DNA from: Pseudomonas sp. MF4836
GTDB lineage: Bacteria; Pseudomonadota; Gammaproteobacteria; Pseudomonadales; Pseudomonadaceae
Direction: 5' to 3'
NCBI RefSeq assembly: GCF_002018875.1
Contig: NZ_MVOL01000003.1
Coordinates: 434,001-498,000, forward strand
DNA: 64,000 nucleotides
Shown: piece by piece, positions 17,906 through 26,745 of the stretch
Layout: each line of letters opens with the position of its first letter
Numbering within the stretch: the first letter of the stretch is position 1
Translations under genes and position numbers: made by a program
The notes under the pieces: model-generated
The model's input: the letters and a program-made list of their open reading frames with translations, nothing else
Told to the model about the DNA's origin: nothing
The model's database searches: none

Positions 17906-18553
17906 ATGTCTAAGTGCGAAATTAATAATGTTCCTGTCGATGCTAATATTGCTCTTGAAGTAAATAACTATAGAGAATTGTATTACTACGCTTGCACCGT
18001 AGTGGAGTCTGATAGGCCCAACGCTGATAAATTTTGGTTTATGGAAAGGGTTATCAGCTGGATGAACCCACATATGAAACTTAGTTTCAATGAAGAACTG
18101 GGTAAGGTCGAAATCATTCATAATGTGAGTGAAGATGTAGGTGAGCAAACATTCAACGAACTAGTAGGTGACTTTATGAGTGAGCCTATGAAGTCACTGG
18201 TTGATAAAAATCATTCTCCTGAACAGCTTTCTATTATGGCTGCTATTGGTGAAATGATGAATTACCGCTCTCTGTACTGGGCTGTAAAAGAAAAATCAGC
18301 CAGCATGTGTGATGATGATGCATTTGCACTTATCGAACTACTGATATGCTCAATGTGCCAATCTGTCACAATGATTCTGGATGAAGGCACTGTTGAAATA
18401 TTCTTGAATTCAAAACTTAAATTGATGGCTGGGGATTTCTCAGACCTTATGGAATGTGTACTTGGCCCTGAATTTTATGAGCTAGTTGAAGGTGAAAAAG
18501 ACTTTGACACAGATGATGTATTGGGCGTGATTGAGCTGTACTTTGAATCATAA
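17906..18553 (+). CDS. Hypothetical acidic protein (215 aa)
   Basis: First gene of a plus-strand cluster. It is soluble, acidic and mostly helical, with no motif I know. GAAGAGGTG lies ~5 bases before the ATG. It shares size class and helical character with the N-terminal parts of the downstream methyltransferase-like proteins, but not clear sequence. Confidence 0.8.
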   Translation: MSKCEINNVPVDANIALEVNNYRELYYYACTVVESDRPNADKFWFMERVISWMNPHMKLSFNEELGKVEIIHNVSEDVGEQTFNELVGDFMSEPMKSLVDKNHSPEQLSIMAAIGEMMNYRSLYWAVKEKSASMCDDDAFALIELLICSMCQSVTMILDEGTVEIFLNSKLKLMAGDFSDLMECVLGPEFYELVEGEKDFDTDDVLGVIELYFES

Positions 18554-18575
18554 TATGTGTGTTTTGTTTAATGGT

Positions 18576-18603
18576 TTGTCCAAAAGTTAGATTGAAATAT
18601 AAT
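18576..18603 (+). promoter_or_regulatory. Internal promoter of the methyltransferase-like cluster
   Basis: TTGTCC-N16-TATAAT, followed after 1 bp by AAGGGG, the ribosome site of the 154-aa gene. The predicted transcript starts almost at that site. Confidence 0.6.
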
Positions 18604-18616
18604 AAGGGGATATGTG

Positions 18617-19081
18617 ATGAAAGAAATAACTATAGATATGATTGAGGCAGAGGAAGAGTTTGAGACTATGAAAGCCTTTGCCGATAAAAACCCAGAAATA
18701 CAGCATCTTTATTGGGCTGGTCAATTGATTCAGATTAATCTAGATAAATTCAGAATGTTGAGAATTGATAATTCTGCAACTCGTTATAGCAACTACTATC
18801 TTGTAATGAAAGTTGGTGGTCGCACATACAGAGTTAGTGAAATGGTAGCTGAAACATTTGTTGCTTTAATCTGTTGGGCTAGAAATGAGGATATGAAAAT
18901 TACGAAATTTGCAGAAACTGTCTTGAAAATGTTTGTCAAGGTTTATGAGTCTTTTGAGCTGTCTAAAACAAAGGATGAAATTAGAGATGGTCTTGATACT
19001 GTTTTGGGAATGTGTGTTGAAAGGATTGTTGCGGCGAATACTCTACGTATTTTTACTAAACAAATTAAGGATGGGATATGA
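18617..19081 (+). CDS. Hypothetical protein (154 aa)
   Basis: I place the start at ATG 18617, 6 bases after AAGGGGA; a GTG lies one codon upstream. Its stop overlaps the next start by ATGA, so it is coupled to the first methyltransferase-like gene. Mostly helical; no known domain. Confidence 0.8.
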   Translation: MKEITIDMIEAEEEFETMKAFADKNPEIQHLYWAGQLIQINLDKFRMLRIDNSATRYSNYYLVMKVGGRTYRVSEMVAETFVALICWARNEDMKITKFAETVLKMFVKVYESFELSKTKDEIRDGLDTVLGMCVERIVAANTLRIFTKQIKDGI

Positions 19082-19899
19082 AAGAAAATGTAAATCAAAA
19101 GCTTCTGGTGAAATTCAAAAGCGATTTGCAAAAGGTTGGTGGTTGTCTCAAAGGTAGCGATAGAAACAGCATTTCAGCCGCTTACAAACTATTCATTGAA
19201 TATGCCTTTGAAATGGTCTGTGAAAAGTGGGTGACGTTGAATGTTAATGAAGATGTTGCAGATGGTGCAATCTTCATTCGCAAGAAAGACATTGTGCATG
19301 GATATGAACAGTCTGGGTGTGATTTTGTCCTTGGTGACGCATTGTTAAGCTATTTTTACTTGGTTAAAGCTAGTGAGCCATTTGAAGATATTTTCACAAT
19401 GCTGCATGAAGAATTCTTGCTGACTGGTTTGAAAGGGGATGGCCTAGGCCAGTTCTTCACTGCCTCCGACATTTCTTATCTTATCGGTGAGCTTATCTTG
19501 ACCGATGATTCAGCCGCTAAGCATGAGTTCTCTGATGATTGCTGTGGTGCCGGTAGCTTGAAGCTGGGCGTGATGAAGGGGCGGTATAGAGAGAATCCTG
19601 ACGCCTTCAAGACCATGAATGTAGAGTTTACTGACATTGATGAGTTTGCCTGCAAATCAGCCTTCATACAGGTTGTGGCTTCGATAATTGCTCATGAGAT
19701 TCCCATCAATCAGGTCAGGGTGTTCAACAGCAACATCCTGTCTCAGTGGGGAAAGCCCGGTCAACTGATGGTGGGGTTGAGAAGCCCTGATAGGGTGCCT
19801 GTCAGCTCGATCAAGCCGGGTAATTTGAAAGCGTTTGAAAAGGTGTCAGCTCTGTGCAAAACCAGTTTGAAACGCACCAGAGAAGCCGCAGCGTCCTGA
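19078..19899 (+). CDS. Methyltransferase-like protein 1, lacking the catalytic motif
   Basis: 273 residues. After a helical ~115-residue N-terminal region comes the start of an N6-adenine methyltransferase fold like HsdM: GLGQFFT (122-128), the SAM-binding motif I DDCCGAGS (153-160) and an acidic motif II in FTDIDEFACK (184-193). The protein then ends without the catalytic NPPF/DPPY motif IV. It could be a SAM-binding regulator, a decoy or half of a split enzyme, but by itself should not methylate. A paralogue follows directly. Confidence 0.82.
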   Translation: MKENVNQKLLVKFKSDLQKVGGCLKGSDRNSISAAYKLFIEYAFEMVCEKWVTLNVNEDVADGAIFIRKKDIVHGYEQSGCDFVLGDALLSYFYLVKASEPFEDIFTMLHEEFLLTGLKGDGLGQFFTASDISYLIGELILTDDSAAKHEFSDDCCGAGSLKLGVMKGRYRENPDAFKTMNVEFTDIDEFACKSAFIQVVASIIAHEIPINQVRVFNSNILSQWGKPGQLMVGLRSPDRVPVSSIKPGNLKAFEKVSALCKTSLKRTREAAAS

Positions 19900-19958
19900 T
19901 TAAACAAGCACTGACAAAACTGAATAGGAAACACCTAATTATATAAAGAGGATACATC

Positions 19959-20759
19959 ATGAACACAAAAGCACTTAAAAATAAAATCTTTGAAATTACT
20001 CAATCAATGCCGTTGCATGAGCGTGAAGCCCAAGAATTAGCATTCAAGCTATTTATTGATTACGCTTGTGCGGGAACTCTTTTAGCATGGGTTACTAAGG
20101 GTAAGCCATATCCTTCTAATGTTTACATAGATGATGGATTTCAATGCGAACTTCCAGAAGGGGCTAATGGTGAAGCTCTTATTGAAGCTATAGGAATTTA
20201 CCGGGAATTGGTTAGTGAAAACATGCCCTTCACTGATGTAATTTCTAATCTTAGTGAGGAAATTATACTCACTGGTCGAAAAGGAAAGAATAGAGGAAAA
20301 GGGCTAGGTCAATTCTATACTCCACAATCCATTTCCGATGTTTTGACGAAACTAGCACTACCAGATGATTCGGAAATAAAGTCTTGGAATTCTAAAAAGG
20401 TTGTGGGTGATATTTGCTGTGGTGCTGGAACATTGATCTTGTCTTTTCTAACCAACGTCAATAGGGTTGATTCTGAAAAGCTAAAATTTGTTGAGTTGGT
20501 TTTGAACGACATAGATGAGCTAGCTTGTAAATCAACTGTTTTACAGATACTGGCTTCTCTCTTAGTTTTTGACCTGAAGCTTAATGGAATGCAAATGTTC
20601 AAAGCAGATGCCATTAAGGAATATTTCAAAAATGGTACGCTGTATTTCGGCATAAGATCATTTGAAAGTCTCGATAACCTTGAGGCAGATGAGCTTGCCT
20701 ATGAGCTACTTTTACGTGAAATCACGTCAGAAGGCTCTACAAAGCCTGTAATGAGCTGA
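19959..20759 (+). CDS. Methyltransferase-like protein 2, lacking the catalytic motif
   Basis: 266 residues, paralogous to the preceding protein: GLGQFYTP (115-122), GDICCGAGTL (150-159), LNDIDELACK (182-191), each in the same order and spacing. It too ends with no NPPF/DPPY. The motifs are closer to canonical HsdM than in copy 1 (FYTP against FFTA). Start preceded by AGAGGA. The pair may form a heterodimer; that is inference. Confidence 0.82.
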   Translation: MNTKALKNKIFEITQSMPLHEREAQELAFKLFIDYACAGTLLAWVTKGKPYPSNVYIDDGFQCELPEGANGEALIEAIGIYRELVSENMPFTDVISNLSEEIILTGRKGKNRGKGLGQFYTPQSISDVLTKLALPDDSEIKSWNSKKVVGDICCGAGTLILSFLTNVNRVDSEKLKFVELVLNDIDELACKSTVLQILASLLVFDLKLNGMQMFKADAIKEYFKNGTLYFGIRSFESLDNLEADELAYELLLREITSEGSTKPVMS

Positions 20760-20761
20760 TG

Positions 20762-20785
20762 AAAAAAGACCTGTATAGGTCTTGT
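20762..20785. terminator. Weak hairpin after methyltransferase-like protein 2
   Basis: AAGACCT / AGGTCTT stem, few T residues after it on the plus strand but an A6 run before it; it may be only a partial terminator. Confidence 0.4.
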
Positions 20786-20856
20786 ACTCTGTTTCAATTC
20801 GATCAACTCTAGCAATAGAAGGATTCACATAAGACAAAAAATCAAAGGAGATACCT

Positions 20857-21246
20857 ATGTCTAATTTTTACGCTCAAATCAAACACAAGCTTGTTGAAAC
20901 TACATCACCGGATTATCAAGAAATTCTCAAAGGTGATGAATTCCTTTCTGTCTGTGCCTCAACCGCTAAGGCTATGGTCAAAGATACCGGGTTTAAAATG
21001 TTCGGTTTTGCTGACCTTCATATCAAGCGATATTTTCTATTGGTCAAGCTGGGCCGTTCTGGTGACTTGCTTGAAATCCCAGTATCTACGGAATTTCTGG
21101 ATATGTACCGTCATGCAGAAGGTGCCGACCTTCAAAAGCAACGAATGAAGAAAGCCCTGAAAAGAGAAGACATGATGAAATTCTCAATTGAATTAAAAAA
21201 GTTCGCTGATTCTCAAACGGCTGAAATAGAAATGACTGTCATGTGA
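20857..21246 (+). CDS. Hypothetical protein (129 aa)
   Basis: Last gene of the plus-strand cluster, with AAAGGAG 7 bases before the ATG. A small soluble protein with a Lys-rich C-terminal helix. No known family. It runs convergently into the 884-aa lipoprotein gene, 33 bp away. Confidence 0.75.
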   Translation: MSNFYAQIKHKLVETTSPDYQEILKGDEFLSVCASTAKAMVKDTGFKMFGFADLHIKRYFLLVKLGRSGDLLEIPVSTEFLDMYRHAEGADLQKQRMKKALKREDMMKFSIELKKFADSQTAEIEMTVM

Positions 21247-21279
21247 CAGTCAGTGTTCTATTAGATGATTTGGTGCTGG

Positions 21280-23934
21280 TTACTCATTCATGCCTTTTGT
21301 CTTGCCTAATCTCACGAATAGAAGAGGAATGCAGAAGGTGATTACAATGAAGCACAAATCAAGTGTTTCCTGCAATACGCCAGCCATGAAAGCGTTGCCT
21401 TCTAATCTCTCGATGTATTTATCTAACAAGACAATGGTGGCCTTCAAGATTCCAACAACTGTGAGGTAGAGCATTGGGCCTAACATCATTGTTGAGAAGA
21501 TTGCTTCTTTTACGCCTTGGTCTGCCAGTTGCATCATGAGGAATGAAACACCTAACAATGCAAATCCTAGGATTGGATAAAAGAATGCTTGTATCATAAC
21601 AAGTATTAGTTTCGCTGTGACGTTGAATAAAAATTCATTGATTAACTTTTTGCCGTTAGAGACAAAATTGTCATTGTCGTTCGGCCATAACAACCATAAG
21701 AATCTGAATGGTGCCAATATTAGGTTGAATATCATCATCAGTATTATCATCAATGAAGCCACAACGAAAAACAACTGAGGAACAGCTAGAACATACTTGA
21801 TGAAGCCACCAGCATACAATTCAATCCAGCCTAGGGTAGCGAACATTGAGAATATCGCTGTAACAACGGTCAATGCCTTTTGCATACCGCTTTTATTTTT
21901 CTTGGATTGATTTTCAAGGTTGGCTGATTTGTCTTCGCCTTTGGTGAATTTAGATGAAATTTGTGAAGCTGTAATTGAGAAGAACGCAACATAAACCCCT
22001 GAATCAATTAGCTTGTCAGCAATATTATTCAACGCTGGTATGACGTTAGCGGGCTTCACACAATAGAAAAAGTCGTCGCATTCATCGGTCATTCCTAAGT
22101 CACGCTTCAAAGTGGCGGTAGGTTTGAGCGTGATTTCTAGTATGTTCTTCAATAGATTGTCGGAGTCACCTAAATTACCTCTAATCAAGTTTTCAAGATA
22201 AGCGTTTTTATCTGTTTTGTAGAAGTCAACCTTTACTTCAACGCTGTTAAACATGTCACTCATGATGGTGTCGAAATTATCAATTACCAACGTATCAAGC
22301 ATGTGGTTGCCCTTTAAAGCGTAGTTTGTATCTACATAAGAACCTTCACCATTACCTGACATGGTGTAGCTGCTCGCGGCCATGTTGATGATTTGTCTGT
22401 TAGCTTCGGACTGTCTAATGCATAGTGGGTAGTAGAGTGCAAAGTCAGTGGTTTGGCCTTTACGAGCAAGTACGCAATAATTACCATTGCTTTTGTCAAT
22501 TGTTACGTTTGCTAATGCTGTTGCATGGGCTGTTATGATTGAATAAATGTCGTCAACAAGTTCTTTGAAGGCTGCGTTCCTTTCTGCTGTTACCACATCA
22601 AGGGTTCTTTCTCCATAAACCATGAACGCACCATTCTTACCGCCGATACATTCAATGGCTCCTTCAAATCTAGCTTTCGCTTCTACGCCCGTTAAGAATT
22701 TTAGGTAGTTCTTAATGTCTTTTAGGTATTCTTCATCAAGCCCCATTCTGTTAATGGTGCATTGTGTTTCTTCATTAAGTCTTGCAATTTTCTTGATGAT
22801 GCTGTTGGATTTGATTTCTTGCATCAAAGATTGTTGAACCAGCTCATTAGCCTGACTTGTTACAGCATTGTTTATGTCAGGGTTTGATTCCGTTACACCA
22901 ATCTTAGCCATGATGGCCGCTTTAAATTCCTTTAAGGTCGGCTCAAAGTTGGCTGGGGTAGAGGTGAGATACTGTGATTTAAGCTCTCTGGCTGCGTTCT
23001 TCACACTGTTGTTGAGTGGTAACACAGTGGTTATTTCAATCTGGCCGGGTACGGCTATAGCGTCACTTTCAATCAAGCTTCCATCTGGAAGACGTTTGAT
23101 AGATATAGAGTTGTCAGTAAAGTAGAACTGCAATGGTTCTTGGAACTCAACGTTTCTTTTCTCAACGGGTAATTCAAAGTTTTTGTATTTGTAATGGAAT
23201 TTAGCGGTTCTGTTGTCGAGAAGGGCGGCGTTAACCATTGCGAACGCTATGCTACGGGCGTTTGCGTAGGATGGGTCATACTTCCTAGCGGCTTCTGATT
23301 CAACGGCTCCTATATCGCCTTGCTGCTGCCATGCAATGAGTGAAGATATACCGCCAGCTTCAACAACATCTGACCACATTGTCACGGTGGTGAAGACTCG
23401 TTCAGCTACTGTTGAATTTTCATCTTCACCTAAATCACCCCAAAACCATGGGCAAAGCATGAAGACGCCAAGCATTGGCATGAACAAGGCCATTAGCCCG
23501 TAACGGCTTACACCTTCTTCATGTAGGTCATGCTCCTGAGCGGCTTTTGAAATTAGTATCCTGACGTAGTTCCATATGAGTATGCATATGCCCATCAAGT
23601 AGATTATTGAGTTATAGGCAAATCTTCCTGCTGCTGTTGTGAGGTTTGCTTCTTCTTGTAAGAGCTTACTAGCTGGGTCAGCATCTATCTTAGCTTGAAC
23701 AGCTTCATAGGCTTCATCACCTTTCGGAATTGCTTGTTTGCCAGCCCCTTTCATATTAGAGGTGGTCATGATGGCTGACTTGTTTTCTGCACAAAGCTCA
23801 AAGTTGAATCCCGCTACTTTGTTCTCATTGCTTTCACTGACGCCACATTTACCCGGTATTCTGTCACCTTCGTCTGAACATCCTGCTATGAGCAATATGC
23901 TTAACAGAAGTGCTGATATTTTAACTTTAATCAT
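21280..23934 (-). CDS. Large polytopic lipoprotein (884 aa), candidate membrane-apparatus component
   Basis: The lipobox IAGC (Cys19) follows a hydrophobic signal. Helices are predicted at about 106-128 and 145-165, then a ~500-residue middle with several cysteines (for example DECDDFFYC near 600), then a C-terminal helical block (about 695-875) with long runs of Leu/Ile/Phe. It shares this plan with the 859-, 1009- and 774-aa proteins. DotA/TraY or VirB6-like membrane pore proteins have comparable topology, but no conserved motif proves this. No ribosome site is seen at the start. Confidence 0.85.
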   Translation of the reverse strand: MIKVKISALLLSILLIAGCSDEGDRIPGKCGVSESNENKVAGFNFELCAENKSAIMTTSNMKGAGKQAIPKGDEAYEAVQAKIDADPASKLLQEEANLTTAAGRFAYNSIIYLMGICILIWNYVRILISKAAQEHDLHEEGVSRYGLMALFMPMLGVFMLCPWFWGDLGEDENSTVAERVFTTVTMWSDVVEAGGISSLIAWQQQGDIGAVESEAARKYDPSYANARSIAFAMVNAALLDNRTAKFHYKYKNFELPVEKRNVEFQEPLQFYFTDNSISIKRLPDGSLIESDAIAVPGQIEITTVLPLNNSVKNAARELKSQYLTSTPANFEPTLKEFKAAIMAKIGVTESNPDINNAVTSQANELVQQSLMQEIKSNSIIKKIARLNEETQCTINRMGLDEEYLKDIKNYLKFLTGVEAKARFEGAIECIGGKNGAFMVYGERTLDVVTAERNAAFKELVDDIYSIITAHATALANVTIDKSNGNYCVLARKGQTTDFALYYPLCIRQSEANRQIINMAASSYTMSGNGEGSYVDTNYALKGNHMLDTLVIDNFDTIMSDMFNSVEVKVDFYKTDKNAYLENLIRGNLGDSDNLLKNILEITLKPTATLKRDLGMTDECDDFFYCVKPANVIPALNNIADKLIDSGVYVAFFSITASQISSKFTKGEDKSANLENQSKKNKSGMQKALTVVTAIFSMFATLGWIELYAGGFIKYVLAVPQLFFVVASLMIILMMIFNLILAPFRFLWLLWPNDNDNFVSNGKKLINEFLFNVTAKLILVMIQAFFYPILGFALLGVSFLMMQLADQGVKEAIFSTMMLGPMLYLTVVGILKATIVLLDKYIERLEGNAFMAGVLQETLDLCFIVITFCIPLLFVRLGKTKGMNE

Positions 23935-24044
23935 GATAATAAGTATGTTCTTATACTATCATGTTAGCACAATTAAATGATGATACAATCTTGCAAAAGG
24001 ATATTTATATGTAATACTTGAATATTAAATGGAATAACAATTTT

Positions 24045-24470
24045 ATGGTTAAAGAAATGAGCGTTAAAAAGAAGAGGGGAGTTACCACAAAGAACAAGAC
24101 ATTAAGGAATAAAAACTTTATTCACTCTGTTCAGCGTGGAGAATATGAAAAGTTTGATGTGAGGGTGATGCAAGAATACAAAGCTTATGCTGAGTTCTTT
24201 CCGTTGCTGTTGATAAATGACTTTATCAAGAAATATAACATTACTGATGTGTCATACATACAATTCCATCACCTCTGTAAAGTCGTGAATGCAAAGGCAA
24301 TTAAAAGGAACCCTAAGTTTGTGGTTAGGATTGGCAGGAAGCGTGTTAAGAAGGGTAGGTTTGCTAAGGTTCGTTTCTACTGTGAACGTTTTCTGTTTGC
24401 GGTGTATGAAGCCATACAACAAGCCAATCTGGTTGAGAAGCAAGAGCAAGTCACAATGGAAGCCTGCTGA
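24045..24470 (+). CDS. Small basic protein (about 141 aa)
   Basis: Very Lys/Arg-rich at both ends (KKKRGVTTKNKTLRNKN; IGRKRVKKGRF), so probably nucleic-acid binding. The exact start is uncertain: ATGs at 24045 and 24057 are possible and neither has a strong ribosome site; a TTG at 24018 is unlikely. It ends before a bidirectional terminator. Confidence 0.65.
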   Translation: MVKEMSVKKKRGVTTKNKTLRNKNFIHSVQRGEYEKFDVRVMQEYKAYAEFFPLLLINDFIKKYNITDVSYIQFHHLCKVVNAKAIKRNPKFVVRIGRKRVKKGRFAKVRFYCERFLFAVYEAIQQANLVEKQEQVTMEAC

Positions 24471-24512
24471 TATTCACTGTATCCGCAAAGGTTTTGTCAG
24501 GAAGACAGACAC

Positions 24513-24540
24513 AAAAAAGCCCCGGTTAAGGGGCTTTCTT
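24513..24540. terminator. Bidirectional terminator
   Basis: AGCCCCGG / (T)AAGGGGCT stem with A-run and T-run on either side, between convergent genes. Confidence 0.85.
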
Positions 24541-24556
24541 GTTATCGACTGGTCAA

Positions 24557-25330
24557 TCAGTCAATTTTGATTTTCTCAACCGTCCAGCCGTCGAACTGGG
24601 CCGAGGTTTGTTTCTCGATGGCTTCCATCAGGTTCACACGGTTGACCATAACGTTACCACCGGCTTTCAGCTCGATGGTGCCCGGCTCTACAACGTATTC
24701 ATCACCGTCTTTCTTCACTTCAAAGCCAAGAGCTTTGTAGGCATCTTCTACGGCTTTAAAGTCGGTGTTGCCCTTCGGCCCCATGATGACAGGGAAGTCA
24801 ACAACGGTGCCATCAGGCTTGGTCACTTTGAACAGCGACTTTTTACGAGTAGCTTTTTCACCACCAGCATCATCGCCAGTAGCCTTGGAGCCACGCGGGG
24901 CACGGGTAGACTTGGATGCTTCTACGATGGCCTTATGAGAGCCAGTCAGCACGTTGTAGGCGATCTCGTAGATGATGGCATCGAATTCAGCACGGAATGC
25001 TTTCAGAACCAGCGGGAAGTCATGCTTGCGAATTTCTTTGATGATGTTGCCATCTTTCGCTTGGTTCGCTTTGATTTCTTTACGCTGGGCCATCAGTGCT
25101 TCCAGTGCATCGAAGTCACCAACGGCGGCTGCTTGTTTGATCTGAGCTTGAAGATTCAATTCAGCTTTTGGAGTCAGCACGTCATAGAAAGAAGTCAGGA
25201 CTTTTTCAGACAGATTCTTAGCTACTGGGTTGTGAAGGCCAGCATTGCTTGGTTCGTTGGTTTCTTCGTATTTCTTTTTGAAATCTACTTCAGTGGTGGC
25301 GGCTGGTGCATTGGTGGCGGTAGCGTTCAT
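24557..25330 (-). CDS. Hypothetical protein with GC-rich codon use (257 aa)
   Basis: I place the start at 25330 (MNATATNAPA) because GGAG lies 9 bases upstream; the frame is open further 5'. N-terminal half helical and Ala/Glu/Lys-rich; a basic low-complexity hinge TRAPRGSKATG near 150; a C-terminal beta-rich domain with DGTVVDFP and DGWTVEKIKID. Codon use is closer to a highly expressed chromosomal gene than to its neighbours, which suggests an abundant protein. A DNA-binding architectural role is conceivable but unproven. Confidence 0.8.
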   Translation of the reverse strand: MNATATNAPAATTEVDFKKKYEETNEPSNAGLHNPVAKNLSEKVLTSFYDVLTPKAELNLQAQIKQAAAVGDFDALEALMAQRKEIKANQAKDGNIIKEIRKHDFPLVLKAFRAEFDAIIYEIAYNVLTGSHKAIVEASKSTRAPRGSKATGDDAGGEKATRKKSLFKVTKPDGTVVDFPVIMGPKGNTDFKAVEDAYKALGFEVKKDGDEYVVEPGTIELKAGGNVMVNRVNLMEAIEKQTSAQFDGWTVEKIKID

Positions 25331-25734
25331 GCTGTGAATCTCCAAATGACTGAAATGATGATGTGGCTTCAAGGCTTATTTTTGTGCCTTGTTGAGACAA
25401 ATAGTAGAAGGTTCAGGTATCTCCAGCAACCATTATTTTTAAGTATTTTGCCAAAAAACTAAGATAATTTGATGAATGAATACTTTCTAATCGTAGGGTA
25501 GGGGGATGAGACGGAGGATTGGTTAAGAATTGAACAGGGTGAACGCTGAACCATCACACACGCCTTACCACTGTCTAACCAGCTCTGGCTGTGCTTCTGG
25601 TGGTAATGGCTCTGGTATCGCTTGGTAAGCGGTGGGGGAGTGGGGTATAGTGCCGGTCTTCTTAGTCACACATCCAAATGGTGTGAATGATGATTTTAGC
25701 CCCTATATGGGGCTTTTTTTTGTCTGGTGTTTGC
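25331..25734. other. Intergenic region with a candidate short RNA
   Basis: About 400 bp. The left half should hold the promoter of the 257-aa gene. The right half has the candidate RNA described separately. Open frames here have GC-skewed, gene-unlike composition and no ribosome site. Confidence 0.5.
25658..25722 (+). ncRNA. Candidate small RNA (about 65 nt)
   Basis: A TATAGT box at 25646-25651 with TTGGTA 18 bp upstream, then a small hairpin (CACAC...GTGTG, 25667-25685) and a strong terminator (AGCCCC/GGGGCT with T8, 25698-25722). No start codon with a ribosome site lies in it. It could be an antisense or regulatory RNA; there is no direct proof. Confidence 0.3.
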
Positions 25735-26070
25735 TTAGCTCTGTTTTAACCTGTGATACCTTCCTTCCATGTCTAGCAGGTAATCATAAAGTCCGGCGTC
25801 TTTTGGCTCATTCAGTGCAATGCTGAATGACTTTTCGTAGTCAAAGGTAAAATCTGTAAAAGTCTTTACATGGTCGTAGTCAATTGTGACCATCCTGAAC
25901 AAATCTAAGTCTAGACCAGTGATGAAGTCATCATCTATACAGAAGTCTTGGCCGAATAAATTCACTGTTTGTCTGTCTGCAGTATCGTAGCAATGAAACT
26001 GGTTTAAACCATCATCATTGTGATAGATGATATGAGCCACTTGACCATGACCTTTAATAAAAAGCTCCAA
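25735..26070 (-). CDS. Hypothetical acidic protein (111 aa)
   Basis: Small, soluble, rich in Asp/Tyr/Phe, with no known motif. Its stop lies ~12 bp from the terminator that ends the opposite-strand candidate RNA. Confidence 0.7.
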   Translation of the reverse strand: MELFIKGHGQVAHIIYHNDDGLNQFHCYDTADRQTVNLFGQDFCIDDDFITGLDLDLFRMVTIDYDHVKTFTDFTFDYEKSFSIALNEPKDAGLYDYLLDMEGRYHRLKQS

Positions 26071-26098
26071 TACATGATGGCCTAGGTTTGTGATTCGT

Positions 26099-26132
26099 CG
26101 GCTGATTGTTACGGCTGATTGTTACGGCTGAT
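26099..26132. repeat. Tandem 13-bp repeat
   Basis: CGGCTGATTGTTA occurs twice in tandem plus a partial third copy, just upstream of the 111-aa gene and downstream of the 139-aa gene. Role unknown; it may be polymerase slippage or an operator. Confidence 0.7.
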
Positions 26133-26171
26133 GTTGGTGAGTGGCAATGCAGCATTTCATAGACCAATAGT

Positions 26172-26591
26172 TTAATACATCCAACTGATGATTAAAGCTG
26201 CGGTTACTACTACTGCAGATAATCCAAAAAATGGTTTAACCCAAGGTTTGAATTCACGTTTGGAAGCTGACGCTGGCTGTTTTTTCTCTACTAATACTGA
26301 ATGTGATTTGTCATTCACAATTATCACTGTGACTGGCCCGTATTTTTCAAAAGCGGCCTGAGCTGCAGCACGAATTTCAGCTTCTTTTTCACTGAAGATG
26401 TTCGGCTTTCTAATGACAGTTTCGCCTATTGTTTTTGTTTGGTGTAGTTCCCCATCCCCAAAATCAAAATCATGAAGCTCATCACCTAAATCTAAATTAT
26501 CGCCAATATCTATATGACCATCTACTGATTTTGTGGTTTCAAATTCTGTTTGGTTGTGGATTGTCTCAAGCTCTTTTATTTGTTCATTCAT
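26172..26591 (-). CDS. Tail-anchored protein (139 aa)
   Basis: A soluble, acidic N-terminal part (DIGDNLDLGDELHDFDFG) is followed by a single C-terminal helix (about 118-138), so it should be a C-tail-anchored inner membrane protein facing the cytoplasm. It may tether a cytosolic partner. The promoter is a variant of the shared type. No family recognised. Confidence 0.75.
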   Translation of the reverse strand: MNEQIKELETIHNQTEFETTKSVDGHIDIGDNLDLGDELHDFDFGDGELHQTKTIGETVIRKPNIFSEKEAEIRAAAQAAFEKYGPVTVIIVNDKSHSVLVEKKQPASASKREFKPWVKPFFGLSAVVVTAALIISWMY

Positions 26592-26607
26592 AAATGACCT
26601 TATGTTA

Positions 26608-26635
26608 TTAGTTACATATCATTATTGCATGTAAA
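26608..26635 (-). promoter_or_regulatory. Shared-type promoter (TTTACA-N16-AACTAA)
   Basis: Minus-strand TTTACATGCAATAATG with AACTAA 16 bp on (TAACTA if the spacer is 15). The ATTTACATTTAA core is less well kept here. Confidence 0.5.
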
Positions 26636-26745
26636 TATCCCTTTGCAAGAATAAGCATTAAAATACTTTAATAAATATGCTGTATATATTTGATTAAAGG
26701 TATTCAAATGGTATAATAATATTATATAAACAAGATAAGGAATCT

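Noticed and set aside
25632..25826. Plus-strand frame of 64 codons
   Set aside because: It starts with GTG without a ribosome site, runs through a terminator and overlaps the 111-aa gene.
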